Shown here: positions 37,526 to 49,650 of the stretch, one piece after another
Layout: every line of letters begins with the position of its first letter
Position numbering within the stretch: the first letter of the stretch is position 1
NCBI RefSeq assembly: GCF_003590095.1
Contig: NC_039498.1
Location: forward strand, 6,634,001-6,698,000
Source: Trichoplusia ni
Lineage: Eukaryota > Arthropoda > Insecta > Lepidoptera > Noctuidae
Reading direction: 5' to 3'
Length of the DNA: 64,000 bases
Translations under genes and position numbers: made by a program
The notes under the pieces: model-generated
Seen by the model: the letters and a program-made list of their open reading frames with translations, nothing else
What the model was told of the DNA's origin: nothing
Databases searched by the model: none

Positions 37526-38673
37526 GTAATGACTTAGCAACAGAACATTTCATAGGTAGGAGGATAATAATTCAGCGATCACATATATATGGACCATTTG
37601 ACTGAGCAAACAGGAACTCTTTGTAAAACTCAGCCAGAAATCAAGAATCTTTTTATTCTTTTTATGGTTTCAGACTCTTTAGAAAAATATTCACAAGGAT
37701 GCCCGATGGGGTACAGAGAACCACGCATGTTTTATTGAAGTTTGTAATCTTTATGAGAAGGCAATAAGGTCGATTATTGTTTGAAGATCGATGTGTGGTA
37801 GTGTTCCTATTTGCTATACAATTGGACCCCTCCTGTCTTTTTGTGTCACGGTCGTTCAACTTGGTCTTTGATGGGATTAAAATTAATACTAAAGGTTTAG
37901 GGACCAGTGGGCACTGGATTTTAAAATGCTGGTTACTGGTGTATGAAAGCAGGGGTTCGTTGATAGTTTCCTTCACCAAAAGTTAAACCGCCGGATGAAA
38001 ACTCAAAATATATGAAAGTGACAAATCTAAGTCATGTGACTTCTCCAAAAGAAGCATCTCACTCTATGATGATGACGTTTTCAATCGGTCCATGTTTTTA
38101 TTTGATTTACTCGAGATATAATATCCATCCATCCCCCCGTTACAAATACGTATGTCTTATTTAGTACTTTCCTGAAGCACTCAGGAGGCAGTGAAGGGTG
38201 GCCTAATCTGGATGTTGACCAATGTATTTTGAACATCAAAAAGTTTTATTTAGTAGCACATAAGTGAGTTTTGATTTTAAATTTGTCATAATACAATCTC
38301 CAGTACCCAAATCTCTCTATAAATAAAATATTTACACGGTTATAAGAGGAAAACCAACTTATAAATGACCTCGCAAACAAATAGTCATGCTAAATTAAAA
38401 CGTACGGGACCAATTAAAACATAAAAAAAAACAAGATCGAACGAAGGGTTGAATAAAGTAAATTAAAAGATCAAAGTCAAGCGAAAATGAGCCTTATTAC
38501 AATCATACAAAGACAACATTGCTTTACGATTTCATTATTTTGTGCTTTTCATTAAGTCTGATGTGTTTACAATAGACATTATACTTGGGCATGGTAAACA
38601 TATGTATGATATACTTGAAGTAGTTTTCAAATCACTAATACAGAAGCTTAGTAATTATTTCTTACTCCTTTAA

Positions 38674-39792
38674 CACTTTCATTACCACTACGATTTTCAC
38701 GATGATTACTCAGATGCCGCCTACATTTTACGTTGGACTCGCTAGGCGAGTCGCCGGCATTGCAACATGAATTGCATCGACTCGCCACGCGAGTTCAGTG
38801 GCGTTGGATTAGGGTAAAAACAATGTTTTGTTATTTTTGTGGCCGTGACAGTATATGTTGCCTGTTTAACGCAATTAAAAAGTGTTTAACTAATATACGG
38901 TATAATTTAACATATAAAAATGGCAAGAAACACCGCAGATAAAAGAAAAGGTATGTTTGTTTCGTAATTTATGCTGTGGTTGTCAATCTTATAAATAGTG
39001 GTAATTGTTTAGGTTATATTTTGAATATTTAATATTGTTTTATAAACAGGTTGTTTTTAAATATAGTTTAAAAGACAGTAAAGTTTTAAAATGTTTATTG
39101 TGAAGTTTCGAAGAACGTTTATATATGTTATGATTATTCAATTTGTAATGTTTTAAGTAAAATTACATTTTGAATACGTTCGAAATTTATTAAGAACATA
39201 AGACAGCACCCGCGCTATCACCCACCCTTCACCGCTTCCTAAGTGCTTTAGCTGTGATGAAGAAACGGCGCAACAAACTCCCCAGCAACACGCTGCCACA
39301 ATATAATATAAACCAATTACATACATACATACATGAATTGAATATGAAGGAAGTATTTCAGTAGTCCATTCCTTTGCCTATATAATAACACGAAATTCGA
39401 GCCCTACAAGATGTAGAACACAATCCGCCGTTGAATTATCTGAATATTGCAAGTGAATGTGACTTTTGGTAAAATGAAAATAAAAGTATCTACCATAATT
39501 ATATATGTTTCATTAATAAAAGTTTGAGATTCTATGTCAGTGAACTCGCCTAGCGAGTTCAAGGCATTGCAGAATAGTTTATTTTCTTTCGATTATAAAC
39601 TGGGTCTAAACACCCGGCCCACCACGTAATTCTTTAGATTAGGGTATATTTGGTCTTCAGTATTATTTTAAGCAAAAAATACACATGCATTTTGGAAAAA
39701 AACAGCAAACTCATTGAACTCGCCAGGCGAGTCTACGGCACTGGAATAAAATTTACGTGGACTCTCCGGGAGAGTCGGTGGCACTGAACGTG
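38674..39792. mobile_element. piggyBac-like element, non-autonomous, TTAA-flanked
   Basis: A 1,119-bp element flanked by TTAA (38,670-38,673 and 39,793-39,796). The termini are CACTTTCATTACCAC and the complement of CACGTTCAGTGCCAC. Subterminal regions hold five palindromes of type ACTCGC-NNN-GCGAGT, arranged two at the left and three at the right, each next to a GGCATTG or GGCACTG-like word. TTAA duplications are the hallmark of piggyBac transposition. The interior starts a possible frame at 38,920 (MARNTADKRK, then a GTATGT donor) but no transposase domain remains. It is a deletion derivative mobilised in trans, by inference. Confidence 0.75.
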
Positions 39793-39797
39793 TTAAG

Positions 39798-41198
39798 GAA
39801 AGACTTTAAGATAGAAGAAATACCCAGACCATGAAAGGACAAGGATTAGTGGGTTACAAAACGTTTGGTCTATATCAGGATCGAATTCACAACATGTCAC
39901 ATACAATACCATCCTATACATGAATTAAAGCATCTCTATACATGTTGGAGCAACGTTTAAAAATTGGCCCAATAGGAAGATCATTTTTCCCCTCTTCAGG
40001 GTTCTCTTTCTCTTAACTCCATCGTTTATATTTATTTATAAAAAAAACAAAGGAAAAATGTTTTTTTTTATCTTTGTATGTCTGAAACAGACCTTAAAAT
40101 TACAGATCTAGTGACTCTATTGGCGCTTTTCCAAACTGGAACCGGCAAGAAACTCCATGCATAACCAGGTATCCACAAATTTATAAAACTACTTTATCAG
40201 TACAAAACCGTGATGTCCAACGTAAGAGAAACTTAATAAACACTCAAGTGGGGGCACGGGCAGGTGCAATAACGGAATCCTGTTTTACGAATACAACCAA
40301 CCAACGCCTGAAGATGATATTGGAATATCAACCTTAAGAGACGGTGTTAAGGGTGGTTTTATAATGGTGGAGTTGCGTGAAGCCGTGTGCGCAGGAGTGG
40401 ATTACAAGGCATCGGCCGATGTTATTGTTATACATGATATTAATATAAATTAATGAATTTTTAAGTTAACATGAAATATGTGTGTTATGTAAGTCCTTTT
40501 TTCTTGTTAATGAAGTTTAATACTATAATCTGGTAAAAATAAAACATGCGGATATTTTAAATTTAGCGTATTTGCTATTTACGTTGCATAGATAGATAAT
40601 AAAATAAAACCAATACTATACACATATTTTTATTTTTAAATAGAGCTTCTTGAGAATTATTTTACATAGAAATTACATTTTAGAATCGCGCATCTAAAGT
40701 TTTATTTAATTATATTCACGTAAGAATCGAAATAAAATCACCAAAACACCGGGTATGAAATTGAGTTTTACAAACATGCGCTTTAACACCTTCCCATTCT
40801 GGCAATACGAACACGGCTCAAGAACACGCATTATTGTCATAGCGACAACTCAATGAAACCTAACAGGTCCTTAACATCTGCTGTCATCAATAATATAATT
40901 ATCAGAATTGTAAAACTCAATTAGCTATATACAGATGAATAATCCAAGTTTTTACATCGTTGAAATATTTTTGAACTATGATTGTTATGTGTTTTTTTGC
41001 TTGAATTCTTGTGCATGCTATGTTGTATGCAGTTGATAATTCAAAGGACTGAAACTGGAAGCCTACATCTTGAAGCAAGCAAGTTGCAAATGAGGAAGGG
41101 AGTACCATTTAGGCAGTTGCAGGTTGTATAGTTGGCCATCTCGCTTTAATAACTGAGACCTAGTGGTTTCTTAGGTTTACGCAAATGTTAGACATTGG
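39798..41198. other. AT-rich DNA without supported gene
   Basis: A possible remnant of SINE-like sequence at 39,815-39,925 and a minus-strand fragment of the CTTGCCGGTTC family at 40,127-40,165. Nothing else recognised. Confidence 0.45.
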
Positions 41199-41325
41199 AA
41201 TGAAACTACTTTTACGGATTTTATCGCGGTCTAATTTTAGATTTTAGTTCCCGACGTTTCGAAACCTTTGCAGGTATCATGGTCACGGGCAGACTCCCCG
41301 TCCAATCCGTAAAAGTAGTTTCATT
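41199..41325. mobile_element. 127-bp MITE with 22-bp perfect TIRs
   Basis: Left arm AATGAAACTACTTTTACGGATT (41,199-41,220) is exactly complementary to 41,304-41,325. The core contains CCCGACGTTTCGAAACC and ATCATGGTCACGGGCAGACTCC. Both flanks carry TAACTGAGAC (around 41,150 and 41,330), but with about 40 bp of separation on the left, so not a simple target duplication. Confidence 0.85.
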
Positions 41326-41352
41326 TCAATAACTGAGACTTCTCCAAGTTTC

Positions 41353-41490
41353 ATCATCATCCTAGCCTTTTCCCAACTATGTTGGGGGTCTGCTTTCGGT
41401 CTGTCCGGATGTAGCAGCGTACCAGTGTCCTACAAAAAGGAACTGCCTATCTGACCTACTCAACTCACCTGTTACTTGGGCAACATCTCC
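41353..41490 (+). repeat. Dispersed repeat, CATCATCCTAGCCTTTTCCC family
   Basis: CATCATCATCCTAGCCTTTTCCCAACTATGTTGGGGGTC, then GTCCGGATGTAGCAGCGTACCAGTG, then AACTGCCTATCTGACCTACTCAACTCACCTGTTACTTGGGCAAC. A minus-strand relative is at 60,655-60,865. Confidence 0.7.
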
Positions 41491-42850
41491 CTTTTAAAAC
41501 TGTTTGTTAGACTTTCTAGCTTGTGACCAAGAAGATGCTTCTATCAAAGATGTATGAATGATGTGATGTCGAAAAAATACTAGAGCGAGGAGATACAGCG
41601 AGAGCGAGGGCATTAATGAGCTCTCTAAAAACCACGACTTTTAAACAAAACTGCGTCAGAAGAACAGTAATACCACTTTGCATTTAACTCTACTCACTAC
41701 CTATCGCAAGACATCTACCACTAGAATTATCACAATCACCCTTATTCCTTGCTTTACAAATATTACTATATACCTAAGAGCGCACGTGTCACGATAAGAG
41801 TACAGTATCAAAATATCAATAACACATTATCGTGACCGAGAGGTCCAATGCGGTACATGGAGATTGTTAATCTATTTAGTTCAATTCGTAGTCACTATCT
41901 AAGTATAGATAGTCGCTTTGGGAGTTACAGTTTTCTTGTGAATCTTGTTAGACTTCAAGAGCAAGTCGTTAATATTGACGTAGCTAGGGAAAAGACTGAA
42001 GGGCTATAATGGAAATATAGGGTAAGTTTTTTTTCAGTAGATAATGATTCATTATAAAAAAAGAAATCATTAAAATTCCATTGTGCGACGGAAACATAAG
42101 ACTATAATTTCATAAAGTCACCGGAAAGTCGGAAAAAGTGCGACAGCAAATAATTGTGTCCTTTTATAGAAACAAAACAGGACTCGAAAAGAAACGCTTA
42201 AAGACGCGGATGAATCAAAATTGATTTATTCATAATTGACGACGTAGTAGCACTTTTTGAACTTTATAAAATAAATGAGGTAATAGACTGCCTTCCAAAG
42301 CCATCCCACGCTCAATGGACCTATTTGGAGCCTAAGTGCGGTTGCCCAGCACCAAGTACAAGTAGACAGCACCCCGTATCGACCTTAACCACCTCAAGCT
42401 ATGGAGAAAAACTCCTCAATACAGAATAGGCAAAATGTGAAGATTTATAAACTATATTATATTGCACCAAAGAAAGTAAAGATTCCTAAAGTAAAGATGA
42501 TTCTACAGAGAAAACAAGGAAAAAAAAACCACAAACATCTTTAAAAGCAACGGAAAAACAAGAAAATAACCACCTTGAACTTAGCCGACCAAATCGAATG
42601 AGGAATACATCTTAATATATTACATAACGATGAAACCTAATACTCAAGTGGACATCACTGTTGAATATAAATGCTTCGATTATAAATATGTGATGGAATA
42701 AATTGATCGACAATAGACTTGTTTTGGTACTAATAGTTCTCGATACAGTTTTGTGTATCAACATGATTCGACTACCGTGGCTAAAGATTTGGAAAATAAA
42801 ATAGAGTAAGATTTTCTGCTTTCTTTTTTGTTCTAATAAACGTCTTCATT

Positions 42851-43030
42851 AAGGAATTTAGTCCTTGTTTCGTGGGGTTCCACAAGCATAAAAGTCACAT
42901 GCACAAAGACACCCAGACCCGGGACAAGCATTTGTGAACCAACCGAAGGCTTGTCCTACGCGAGGATCGAACCCTCAATAAGTCACGTACAGTTTGGCGT
43001 CAAGAACTTTACCACTTGGCTATTCGTGCA
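42851..43030 (-). repeat. tRNA-derived SINE copy, nearly complete
   Basis: The complement shows A-box-like ATAGCCAAGTGG, B-box GGGTTCGATCCTCGCGTAGGACAAGC, then TCTGGGTGTCTTTGTGCATGTGAC and ends CCACGAAACAAGGACTAAATTCCTT. Confidence 0.85.
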
Positions 43031-43734
43031 ACCATTTACCCGAGATTTTAGAAACGCTAACAATAATCTAATATGTTCTAAGTAACATGCAACTGTAGGC
43101 ATCGGAAACTTTGGCACGACGAAATGTGTGTCTTTTATGAATAGATTCATAAAAGAATGGCTAGACTGATAGTACACAGAGGGATCTTTCGTAGCTAGGC
43201 AGTTGGAAGCTATAAAAATAAATAAATGAAGCTATAAAAACGGATTATTACAAAAGCCTTGACTGACAATGACAGTTGACAAACAAAATATTTTGCCTTA
43301 CAGAATCCAGTGCTACCCGTAAGCTGGATCAAAACATAAAGATTCTTTAAAGTTCTTCATGACTTAACTCATGATAATGTATCCTATCTACTGAGCAAAG
43401 TAGTAGGTAGAGGTAGTTTTCGACTATCTCGACTTGACAACTACTTGCGCTAAACATTCCTAATGGAACTCATAAATCACTCGCTTATTCAAATTCTATC
43501 TCCCAGAACGATCTTCCAAAAAACCATGGTAGTGTACGATCAGAAATTCGCTACACAACGGTATCGCTATGCAAATACATCGGCCAGGTGTGTCGGGCTG
43601 CCCGCTAATTGTACCGGTCACGTGGCACGTCTTCACTTGTGGCCTTATAGATGTGGATGCTTTGTTTGGCTTTTTTTTTGCAGTTGAACAACTTTTTTGG
43701 AGGTTGGGTATGTAACTTACTACTATATAATTAT

Positions 43735-43860
43735 GTCCTACTTCTGGGACAGGCCTCTTCCCGTGTAGGAAGGTTTGAACATTGATCACCACGCTAGCTC
43801 TCTGTGGGTTTCAAATTACAATGTTTGATATCCAAGTTTTCTCACGATGTTTTCCTTCAA
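43735..43860 (+). repeat. Dispersed repeat (GGGACAGGCCTCTTCCC family)
   Basis: TTCTGGGACAGGCCTCTTCCCGTGTAGGAAGGTTTGAACATTGATCACC, with related words at 33,240-33,300 (GGGAAGGTTCGAGCATTGAGC) and 34,325-34,385. Confidence 0.55.
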
Positions 43861-44270
43861 GAAGAAAGGAGTATTTAGAATGAGATCGAATGATTCTGAA
43901 CGCTAAAAACACTATCAAAGATCTTTTACTTACTTCTAAGATCGCAAGGTCTTCAAGAATCCTCCAAGTATCTTCTTATAGACGCAAACGCAAATCCAAT
44001 AACCGAATAATTTCATGAAATGCTTATAGACCATTAGTTGTTGAAGTCTAAAGCAACTACACATCACATAACATCACGCTCTTCCTCCAACTATTGTGTC
44101 TCCTTAAAGTGTCACAATCAGCTGAATACCGTATTTTCCTGGCGATCTGACCTCGACAACCAATTTGACTGGGTAATACAGTACTTATACTTATAATATA
44201 AAAACAAAGAACTCTCGCCATTCATTACGAGCGCGTGCGCGAGCGCAGCCTGTTTTCACATGTGTGGGGA

Positions 44271-44293
44271 ACACACACACACACACACACACA
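44271..44293. repeat. (AC)n microsatellite
   Basis: A pure AC dinucleotide run of 23 nt following a CpG-rich stretch (GAGCGCGTGCGCGAGCGCAG). Confidence 0.98.
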
Positions 44294-44299
44294 ATTCAC

Positions 44300-44500
44300 A
44301 CTTTTATTAAAGTCTTAAGTTTTTGTACGTGTTACTTCTTTACGGCTTGATAAATTTCGATGAAATTTTGGTATGGGGGTGTATGGCACCAGATTAACAC
44401 ATAGGCTTACTCTTTATCCGACTGTGTCAGAAAAAGGTTAATGTTTTTGCAGATATAACTAAAATCTACACGGCGAAAGCCGCAGGAAAGTGCTAGTATG
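44300..44500 (+). repeat. Dispersed repeat ending GGCGAAAGCCGCAGG...GCTAGT
   Basis: GATAAATTTCGATGAAATTTTGGTATGGGGGTGTATGG, then ACATAGGCTTACTCTTTATCC, then CACGGCGAAAGCCGCAGGAAAGTGCTAGT. The terminal block is related to ATCGCGGGCAACAGCTAGT at 48,845-48,862. Confidence 0.6.
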
Positions 44501-44939
44501 ATATTCGCAAACGATACGATTCTAAGGTAATTGTTTAACTTTTCTTAAAAAATATTAGAATTCATAGGTATTTTATACAGGTCCTTAATGGGTTAAGACA
44601 AAAGGCCAATTAAATTTAAAGCCTATTGTTTGCCTTTATCAATTAATTGTATCTACTTTATTTAATGGTATCTCACATTTATTTATAATTGATGGAATGA
44701 CAAGTATGTCATTAAAACTTGATCCGACAAAAAATATTGCTAAATTTTTTCAAGACATTTTGAAAGTACGATCTTTTCAAAATTCTTTTTAATATTTATA
44801 GACAATATTTTCCAAATTTCCATAAATAAACTCAATATTTTAAACAACATCATTCAAAACAAAACAAAAAAATAGCCATCAAACCACATTTAAACAAAGC
44901 ACCACACTCACACTCACGCAGACACAACGCTCACACACA

Positions 44940-45100
44940 TATACAAGTTGTCGCGTTACACGATGCGCACGCGCACATATCGGAGTGAATTTTTCGCGCA
45001 GGTTCTTGACCGGGGCTATTTCCGGCACGGGGAATCGAAGCGTTTTATCGCCCCCGGCGCAACTGTATCGGAATGGTGTGCAAAATGGCGACTTATAGCG
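44940..45100. promoter_or_regulatory. CpG-rich patch, possible promoter
   Basis: GTCGCGTTACACGATGCGCACGCGCACATATCGG and TCGCCCCCGGCGCAAC stand out from AT-rich flanks. The short plus-strand frame starting at 44,948 has no recognisable product. Confidence 0.3.
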
Positions 45101-46037
45101 GGGGTATATTATGAATATGTTATGATTCTTTAGAGGGGAAGTAGGGAATATTTTTTCTAGTTTTTCTTACGTTAAGATTATTCAAGTTTTAAAAATATTC
45201 AAATATTTTTTGTATGTCTTACAGACAAAACATAGTGCACCTTTAATATACTTTAGGAACTTAGTTTTCTTTGTTTTACAAATAATACATTATTTGATTT
45301 GTAGCAGGTAAGGATACAATCGGTATTTTATACAGTTGGAATTTGATGTAGTCTGTTTGCATTATTCGATATTTTTTTAATTAATTCACTCTGCTATCGA
45401 TTAAGTACCCCGGTCCCCAGGTACAATAATACTATGAGACTTCTGCTTTCTTCAAGCATTCATATTACAAAACGCTCTCGCTCCCGCTGCCGCTTATAAC
45501 TTGCACCAAACGACCGGATATGTTAAGTACAGCAGCATTTAAGTCACAGGACATCTGTTCTAGTCTATCGCCAATCAATAAACAAGAGACGAAACGACTA
45601 AAATTAAGGCACATTTAGATGAGGCGAGAAATATCGTGGGTTTGCAATACATTGCGGGGCCAAGCAGCTTAGGTGTTTAAAGTGATGTAATATTGCTTGC
45701 AATGTATCGTGACTAGCAGGATAATCTTCGCTTTCTAAATGAGTCTTTGTCTTGCGAAGGATACATAGGAATATTTTTGGTTCTGTTTTTTTTCGTGTCT
45801 TAATCGATTAAACTCCAAGGACAGATACTAATAGGTTCGATTTTAGCGTTTTTCAGGATGAAAATATTACGTTTCAGATGTGTCAGTTGTTATACGCTTG
45901 TCTAAGAAAAAAAAAATTCGCTGTGTGTCACTTTAGTGCCAGTGTTTGCCTTGGTACTAGCAATAACTGTTACCCATATGGTCGGGAAGAATGTCACTAA
46001 GTTTTTTGTTTAAATTATTTTACTTACCATAATAAAC

Positions 46038-46289
46038 ATGAAAAAATATATCAAAAGAGTATACCTACTCTTAAATTCTCATCAACCTTTTTTTACAAAA
46101 AATCGCTTCAGCTCCCCGCTACTGCCTATAACTTACGAACCACCGGATGTGCTTACAGTAAGACGTCTGCAGCACCCCTTTTGTAGGCGGCGTAATGATA
46201 CGGTACCTTATAATATGATGGTCGACTTACCTGTAAAGGAAAATAGGTTCAAGTTAGCGAAAAAGCAAAAACGAAATTCTGATTATTAA
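46038..46289 (+). CDS. Open frame in left arm, 83 codons, unknown
   Basis: Starts MKKYIKRVYLLLNSHQPFF and ends KKQKRNSDY, basic and without a recognised domain. Its exact duplicate is in the right arm. A diverged relative of its middle nucleotides (GCTCCCGCTGCCGCTTATAACTTGC...CCGGATATG) occurs at 45,479-45,535, which implies a repeat family rather than a gene. Coding status is doubtful. Confidence 0.2.
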   Translation: MKKYIKRVYLLLNSHQPFFTKNRFSSPLLPITYEPPDVLTVRRLQHPFCRRRNDTVPYNMMVDLPVKENRFKLAKKQKRNSDY

Positions 46290-46510
46290 TACGGTAATTA
46301 CATAATTTGATGTAATATTTTTTAAACACACTTATTAAGACAAATAAATGGGCCAAACAAGCTGTGATTGTGTTTTGTTTCGGAGCCCGAAATGAATATT
46401 TTCAGCACATTACCGTTCATGAAAATAAACTCAATTTTCAAATAATACCTAAAGGGTAAAAAAAGAACTCTATTAATGAGCCTGCACAGTCTCCCTGTGC
46501 GTCTGTCAAA

Positions 46511-46843
46511 ATGTATCTTATGAACTGTGATAGTAAGACGGTGGATTTTTTAACAGGTCAAGTATTTCCGTTACCATTATGGTCACAAATCCAAAAAAGA
46601 AAATACGACCTAAAGCTAAGCAACGGTTGGTACGAACGTAAATTTGATGGCAATTTGTTTTTGGGTAAAATAAATTTTCTTTATCATTCTTGTACAGAAC
46701 CCTCAGTATCGCAAGTCCAGCTCACACTTGACCGGGTTTTATATATTTTCGTAAAGAATTTTAATGGCCCGGTTCAGACATCGCGTGTGGCTAAGAGTCC
46801 TAATTGTATGATTGCTGTACCGATCGAATTTCTTTCGCCATGA
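46511..46843 (+). CDS. Open frame in element centre, 110 codons, unknown
   Basis: MYLMNCDSKTVDFLTGQVF, then SNGWYERKFDGNLFLGKINF. It is fairly protein-like in composition but I recognise no transposase signature or other domain. It begins 31 bp inside the left arm's inner end. It could be a captured or degraded transposase fragment. Confidence 0.3.
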   Translation: MYLMNCDSKTVDFLTGQVFPLPLWSQIQKRKYDLKLSNGWYERKFDGNLFLGKINFLYHSCTEPSVSQVQLTLDRVLYIFVKNFNGPVQTSRVAKSPNCMIAVPIEFLSP

Positions 46844-47772
46844 TATAAGATCAAAAACGCTTTCTAAAGATTCTGATTTTAAAGAAAAATATTATTCCGT
46901 TGAACAATTACTGCGTATGTTCCGATTTGCGCATGGCGTGTAGGTATTAGGTAAACGAATGAGAGGGATTTCTTAAATTTACTTTTTTTACTACCTTTTG
47001 CTCGCGGCTTAGGTAGATGCATAAACGTTCTCATGCATTGACTGCAAAAAATAACCGAATTTTTATTTGTCAGCCTGTCTCACATGCAAGTAATTGTCAA
47101 CTCTGTGGGCCAGGGTCTACAATGAGACTAACGAAAACCACCGAAACACTTAAGCTCGATATGTCCAAGGGTAAACGATTTATTTTCTAAACAACCTATT
47201 TGCTATTAAATAATTAAACTACGAAACTAAGAACTTAACCATCTCATTACTGGTTGAGTAAGCGAGAGATAAATGGAATAAGAATAAACCATGATATAAG
47301 AATGAACAAACTACAAAATCAAAAATTTTGAGATACCCAGACAATATCCTCCAATATTCAAAAGACTCCATCATTCGATAATCGAAAAATTTAAATTCGG
47401 AAACGGAACGAGAGCGGCGCGGGCGCATTTGATTTTTTTCTCTCAACCAATCCTAGGGCGCTTTGTTAATATACCCATCTCTTTCTAACTTACAGGTTCG
47501 TGTATCTCCGTCTCATGTCGGGGGTGGGTTAAGACTTATAGAGGGTGTTGAACGCCAGATGTTTCGAAGATTCGTTTTTTTTTCATTAATAGAGTTCTTT
47601 TTTTACCCTTTAGGTATTATTTGAAAATTGAGTTTATTTTCATGAACGGTAATGTGCTGAAAATATTCATTTCGGGCTCCGAAACAAAACACAATCACAG
47701 CTTGTTTGGCCCATTTATTTGTCTTAATAAGTGTGTTTAAAAAATATTACATCAAATTATGTAATTACCGTA

Positions 47773-48024
47773 TTAATAATCAGAATTTCGTTTTTGCTTT
47801 TTCGCTAACTTGAACCTATTTTCCTTTACAGGTAAGTCGACCATCATATTATAAGGTACCGTATCATTACGCCGCCTACAAAAGGGGTGCTGCAGACGTC
47901 TTACTGTAAGCACATCCGGTGGTTCGTAAGTTATAGGCAGTAGCGGGGAGCTGAAGCGATTTTTTGTAAAAAAAGGTTGATGAGAATTTAAGAGTAGGTA
48001 TACTCTTTTGATATATTTTTTCAT
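47773..48024 (-). CDS. Open frame in right arm, identical copy
   Basis: The same 83 codons as 46,038-46,289, reading inward from the right arm. Identity reflects the inverted repeat, not selection. Confidence 0.2.
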   Translation of the reverse strand: MKKYIKRVYLLLNSHQPFFTKNRFSSPLLPITYEPPDVLTVRRLQHPFCRRRNDTVPYNMMVDLPVKENRFKLAKKQKRNSDY

Positions 48025-48188
48025 GTTTATTATGGTAAGTAAAATAATTTAAACAAAAAACTTATGTTGTGGTGAGGTGGCGACGCGACCTAACTTTATA
48101 TTGTCTTTTACACTTGATAAATGTTTTTCTATTACCAATGAATTCATTTTTTTTTTCAAATAGTTTTTTTTACAAGCGACTCCCGCAC

Positions 48189-48362
48189 TAAGGAATCCTT
48201 GTGTCGCGGTTTTCACAAACATACAAATCACATGCACAAGACATCCAGACTCCGAGCAAGCATTTGTGGATCACACAAATGCTTATCCTACGCGGGGATC
48301 GCACCCGGGACACGGCGCGCGCATTGGGTTTGTCTTGGTGACCTCAACCATTCGGCTATCTA
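48189..48362 (-). repeat. tRNA-derived SINE copy, best preserved
   Basis: The complement starts ATAGCCGAATGGTTGAGGTCACCAAG (A box), has GGGTGCGATCCCCGCGTAGGATAAGC (B box), then GTGTGATCCACAAATGCTTGCTCGGAGTCTGGATGTC and ends GTGAAAACCGCGACACAAGGATTCC. It lies 125 bp from the inverted-arm element. Confidence 0.9.
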
Positions 48363-49426
48363 ATACAAAAATAATAAAAAATAATCTTTTGTCTTATCAC
48401 TTGCTTATTTCAATAGACTTATAAATGGATAAGGAACTCATCTGTGACTAATATTTTTAACAGATAGAAATATCGTCATGACGAGAAATAAACTATTATA
48501 TTGTTATACAAGTATTCATAATCCACACTAAAAAAAAAGACTAGATCATATAACGTTTTTGTTTTTGTTATACCCGGCAAGAGCCACAATGCTCCAAAAC
48601 TATTGTATATCCTTATATGCCTACCATACCATTTAACTAACATCCCATAAACTCCATTGTGGAATGCAATAAACAAACATATTGAGTAATATAAGTTACG
48701 TCATCATTATCATCCCCCTGCCCTTATCCCAATTATTTTTATTTGTGGTCGGCGCAACATGTCTTCTTCCATAACTTTCTATCAGACGTCATCTCACAAG
48801 AAACACTAAACTAAACATAATATCTTTTACCCACGCAGATGAAATCGCGGGCAACAGCTAGTGCAAGATAATAATGACTTATAATAACTTGAAACCCAAT
48901 ACCCACATATAACTTCCTAGGTAGCAACAATGCACCCAGCGCAGCAGACGGGTCACGACCCCAGACTTGCCACGTTCAGGTTGCAGACTACCCCCCCCCC
49001 AACCCCACTTCCTACCGGATTCTTAACAAGACGGCCCGTAATTACTGTTTAATAGCACGTTAAATACTCGTCTGAGGAATACTTCATTCAAATACATTTA
49101 CGATAGTTTGCGACCTGTTACTACTCAGGGAATATTTTCTAAACGCATTCAATCTTATCCTAAAACAATTTTCAAAATTCGCAAATTGATTGATGATTCC
49201 ATAGCCAGGTAATATTCGATACCGAATAAGATCTCTTATGTTATACATCTACAACTTGCTTTCTATCAAACTTAGATTATATTGGATTAGAATATTCTTT
49301 ATTATTGTACACCATGGAATTACAGCAGTGATTCTTAAACATACAGTGTTAGGGCAAAATGGCGGTCTTAACGCTAATAGCAATATCTTCCAGTCAACCT
49401 ACCAACCAATTTAAATCACTTTCCAG

Positions 49427-49650
49427 CAATTGGATCCTAATGGAAACGCGACGGACTCGGAACAGGACTCCCAGAAACCTTCTCCATCCAAAGAAATTGA
49501 ACAAGACGGTATATGGTCTATAACACTTGAACAATTCCTAGCGACAATGCTAGCTCAACCTCCCTCGAAGAGTTTTTCAACGAGAAGATATCAATACTAC
49601 CTCAGTTAGAAGCGCTAAGACAGAGGGACAGGCTGCAGTCAGTTTCATAG
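49427..49650 (+). CDS. Candidate terminal exon, TBC1D8/9-like C-terminus, frameshifted
   Basis: Acceptor TTTCCAG precedes QLDPNGNATDSEQDSQ, then GIWSITLEQFLATMLAQP. Around 49,557-49,566 the good frame shifts by one base and continues LEEFFNEKISILPQLEALR to a stop at 49,648. The pattern W-[ST]-[LF]-EQFLA-x-[ML]-L, followed by FF-x-[EK], is like the C-terminal segment after the EF-hand in TBC1D8/9 RabGAPs, proteins that promote GTP hydrolysis by Rabs on membranes. No TBC domain exon was found in the window. The break sits in a CCTCCCTCG context. An unrelated gene remains possible. Confidence 0.5.

Larger units (their letters stand above)
45998..48064. mobile_element. 2,067-bp element with identical 482-bp inverted arms
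   Basis: Arms at 45,998-46,479 and 47,583-48,064 are inverted copies with no mismatch seen. They enclose a 1,103-bp centre. Each arm carries an 83-codon open frame reading inward (MKKYIKRVYLLLNSHQPFF). The centre has one longer frame (46,511-46,843, plus) of unknown nature. No target duplication is evident at the outer ends (GTCAC|TAAG... and ...CTTA|TGTTG). A foldback-type or long-TIR transposon is the best guess; a recent inverted duplication or assembly artefact is the alternative. Confidence 0.85.

Noticed and set aside
43463..43792. Opposed open frames at 43.5-43.8 kb
   Set aside because: Mutual antisense shadows, partly within a dispersed repeat; no recognisable protein.
48189..48362. 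Possible tRNA genes suggested by A and B boxes
   Set aside because: The sequences cannot fold into a full cloverleaf, have long common tails and occur many times: SINEs, not tRNAs.
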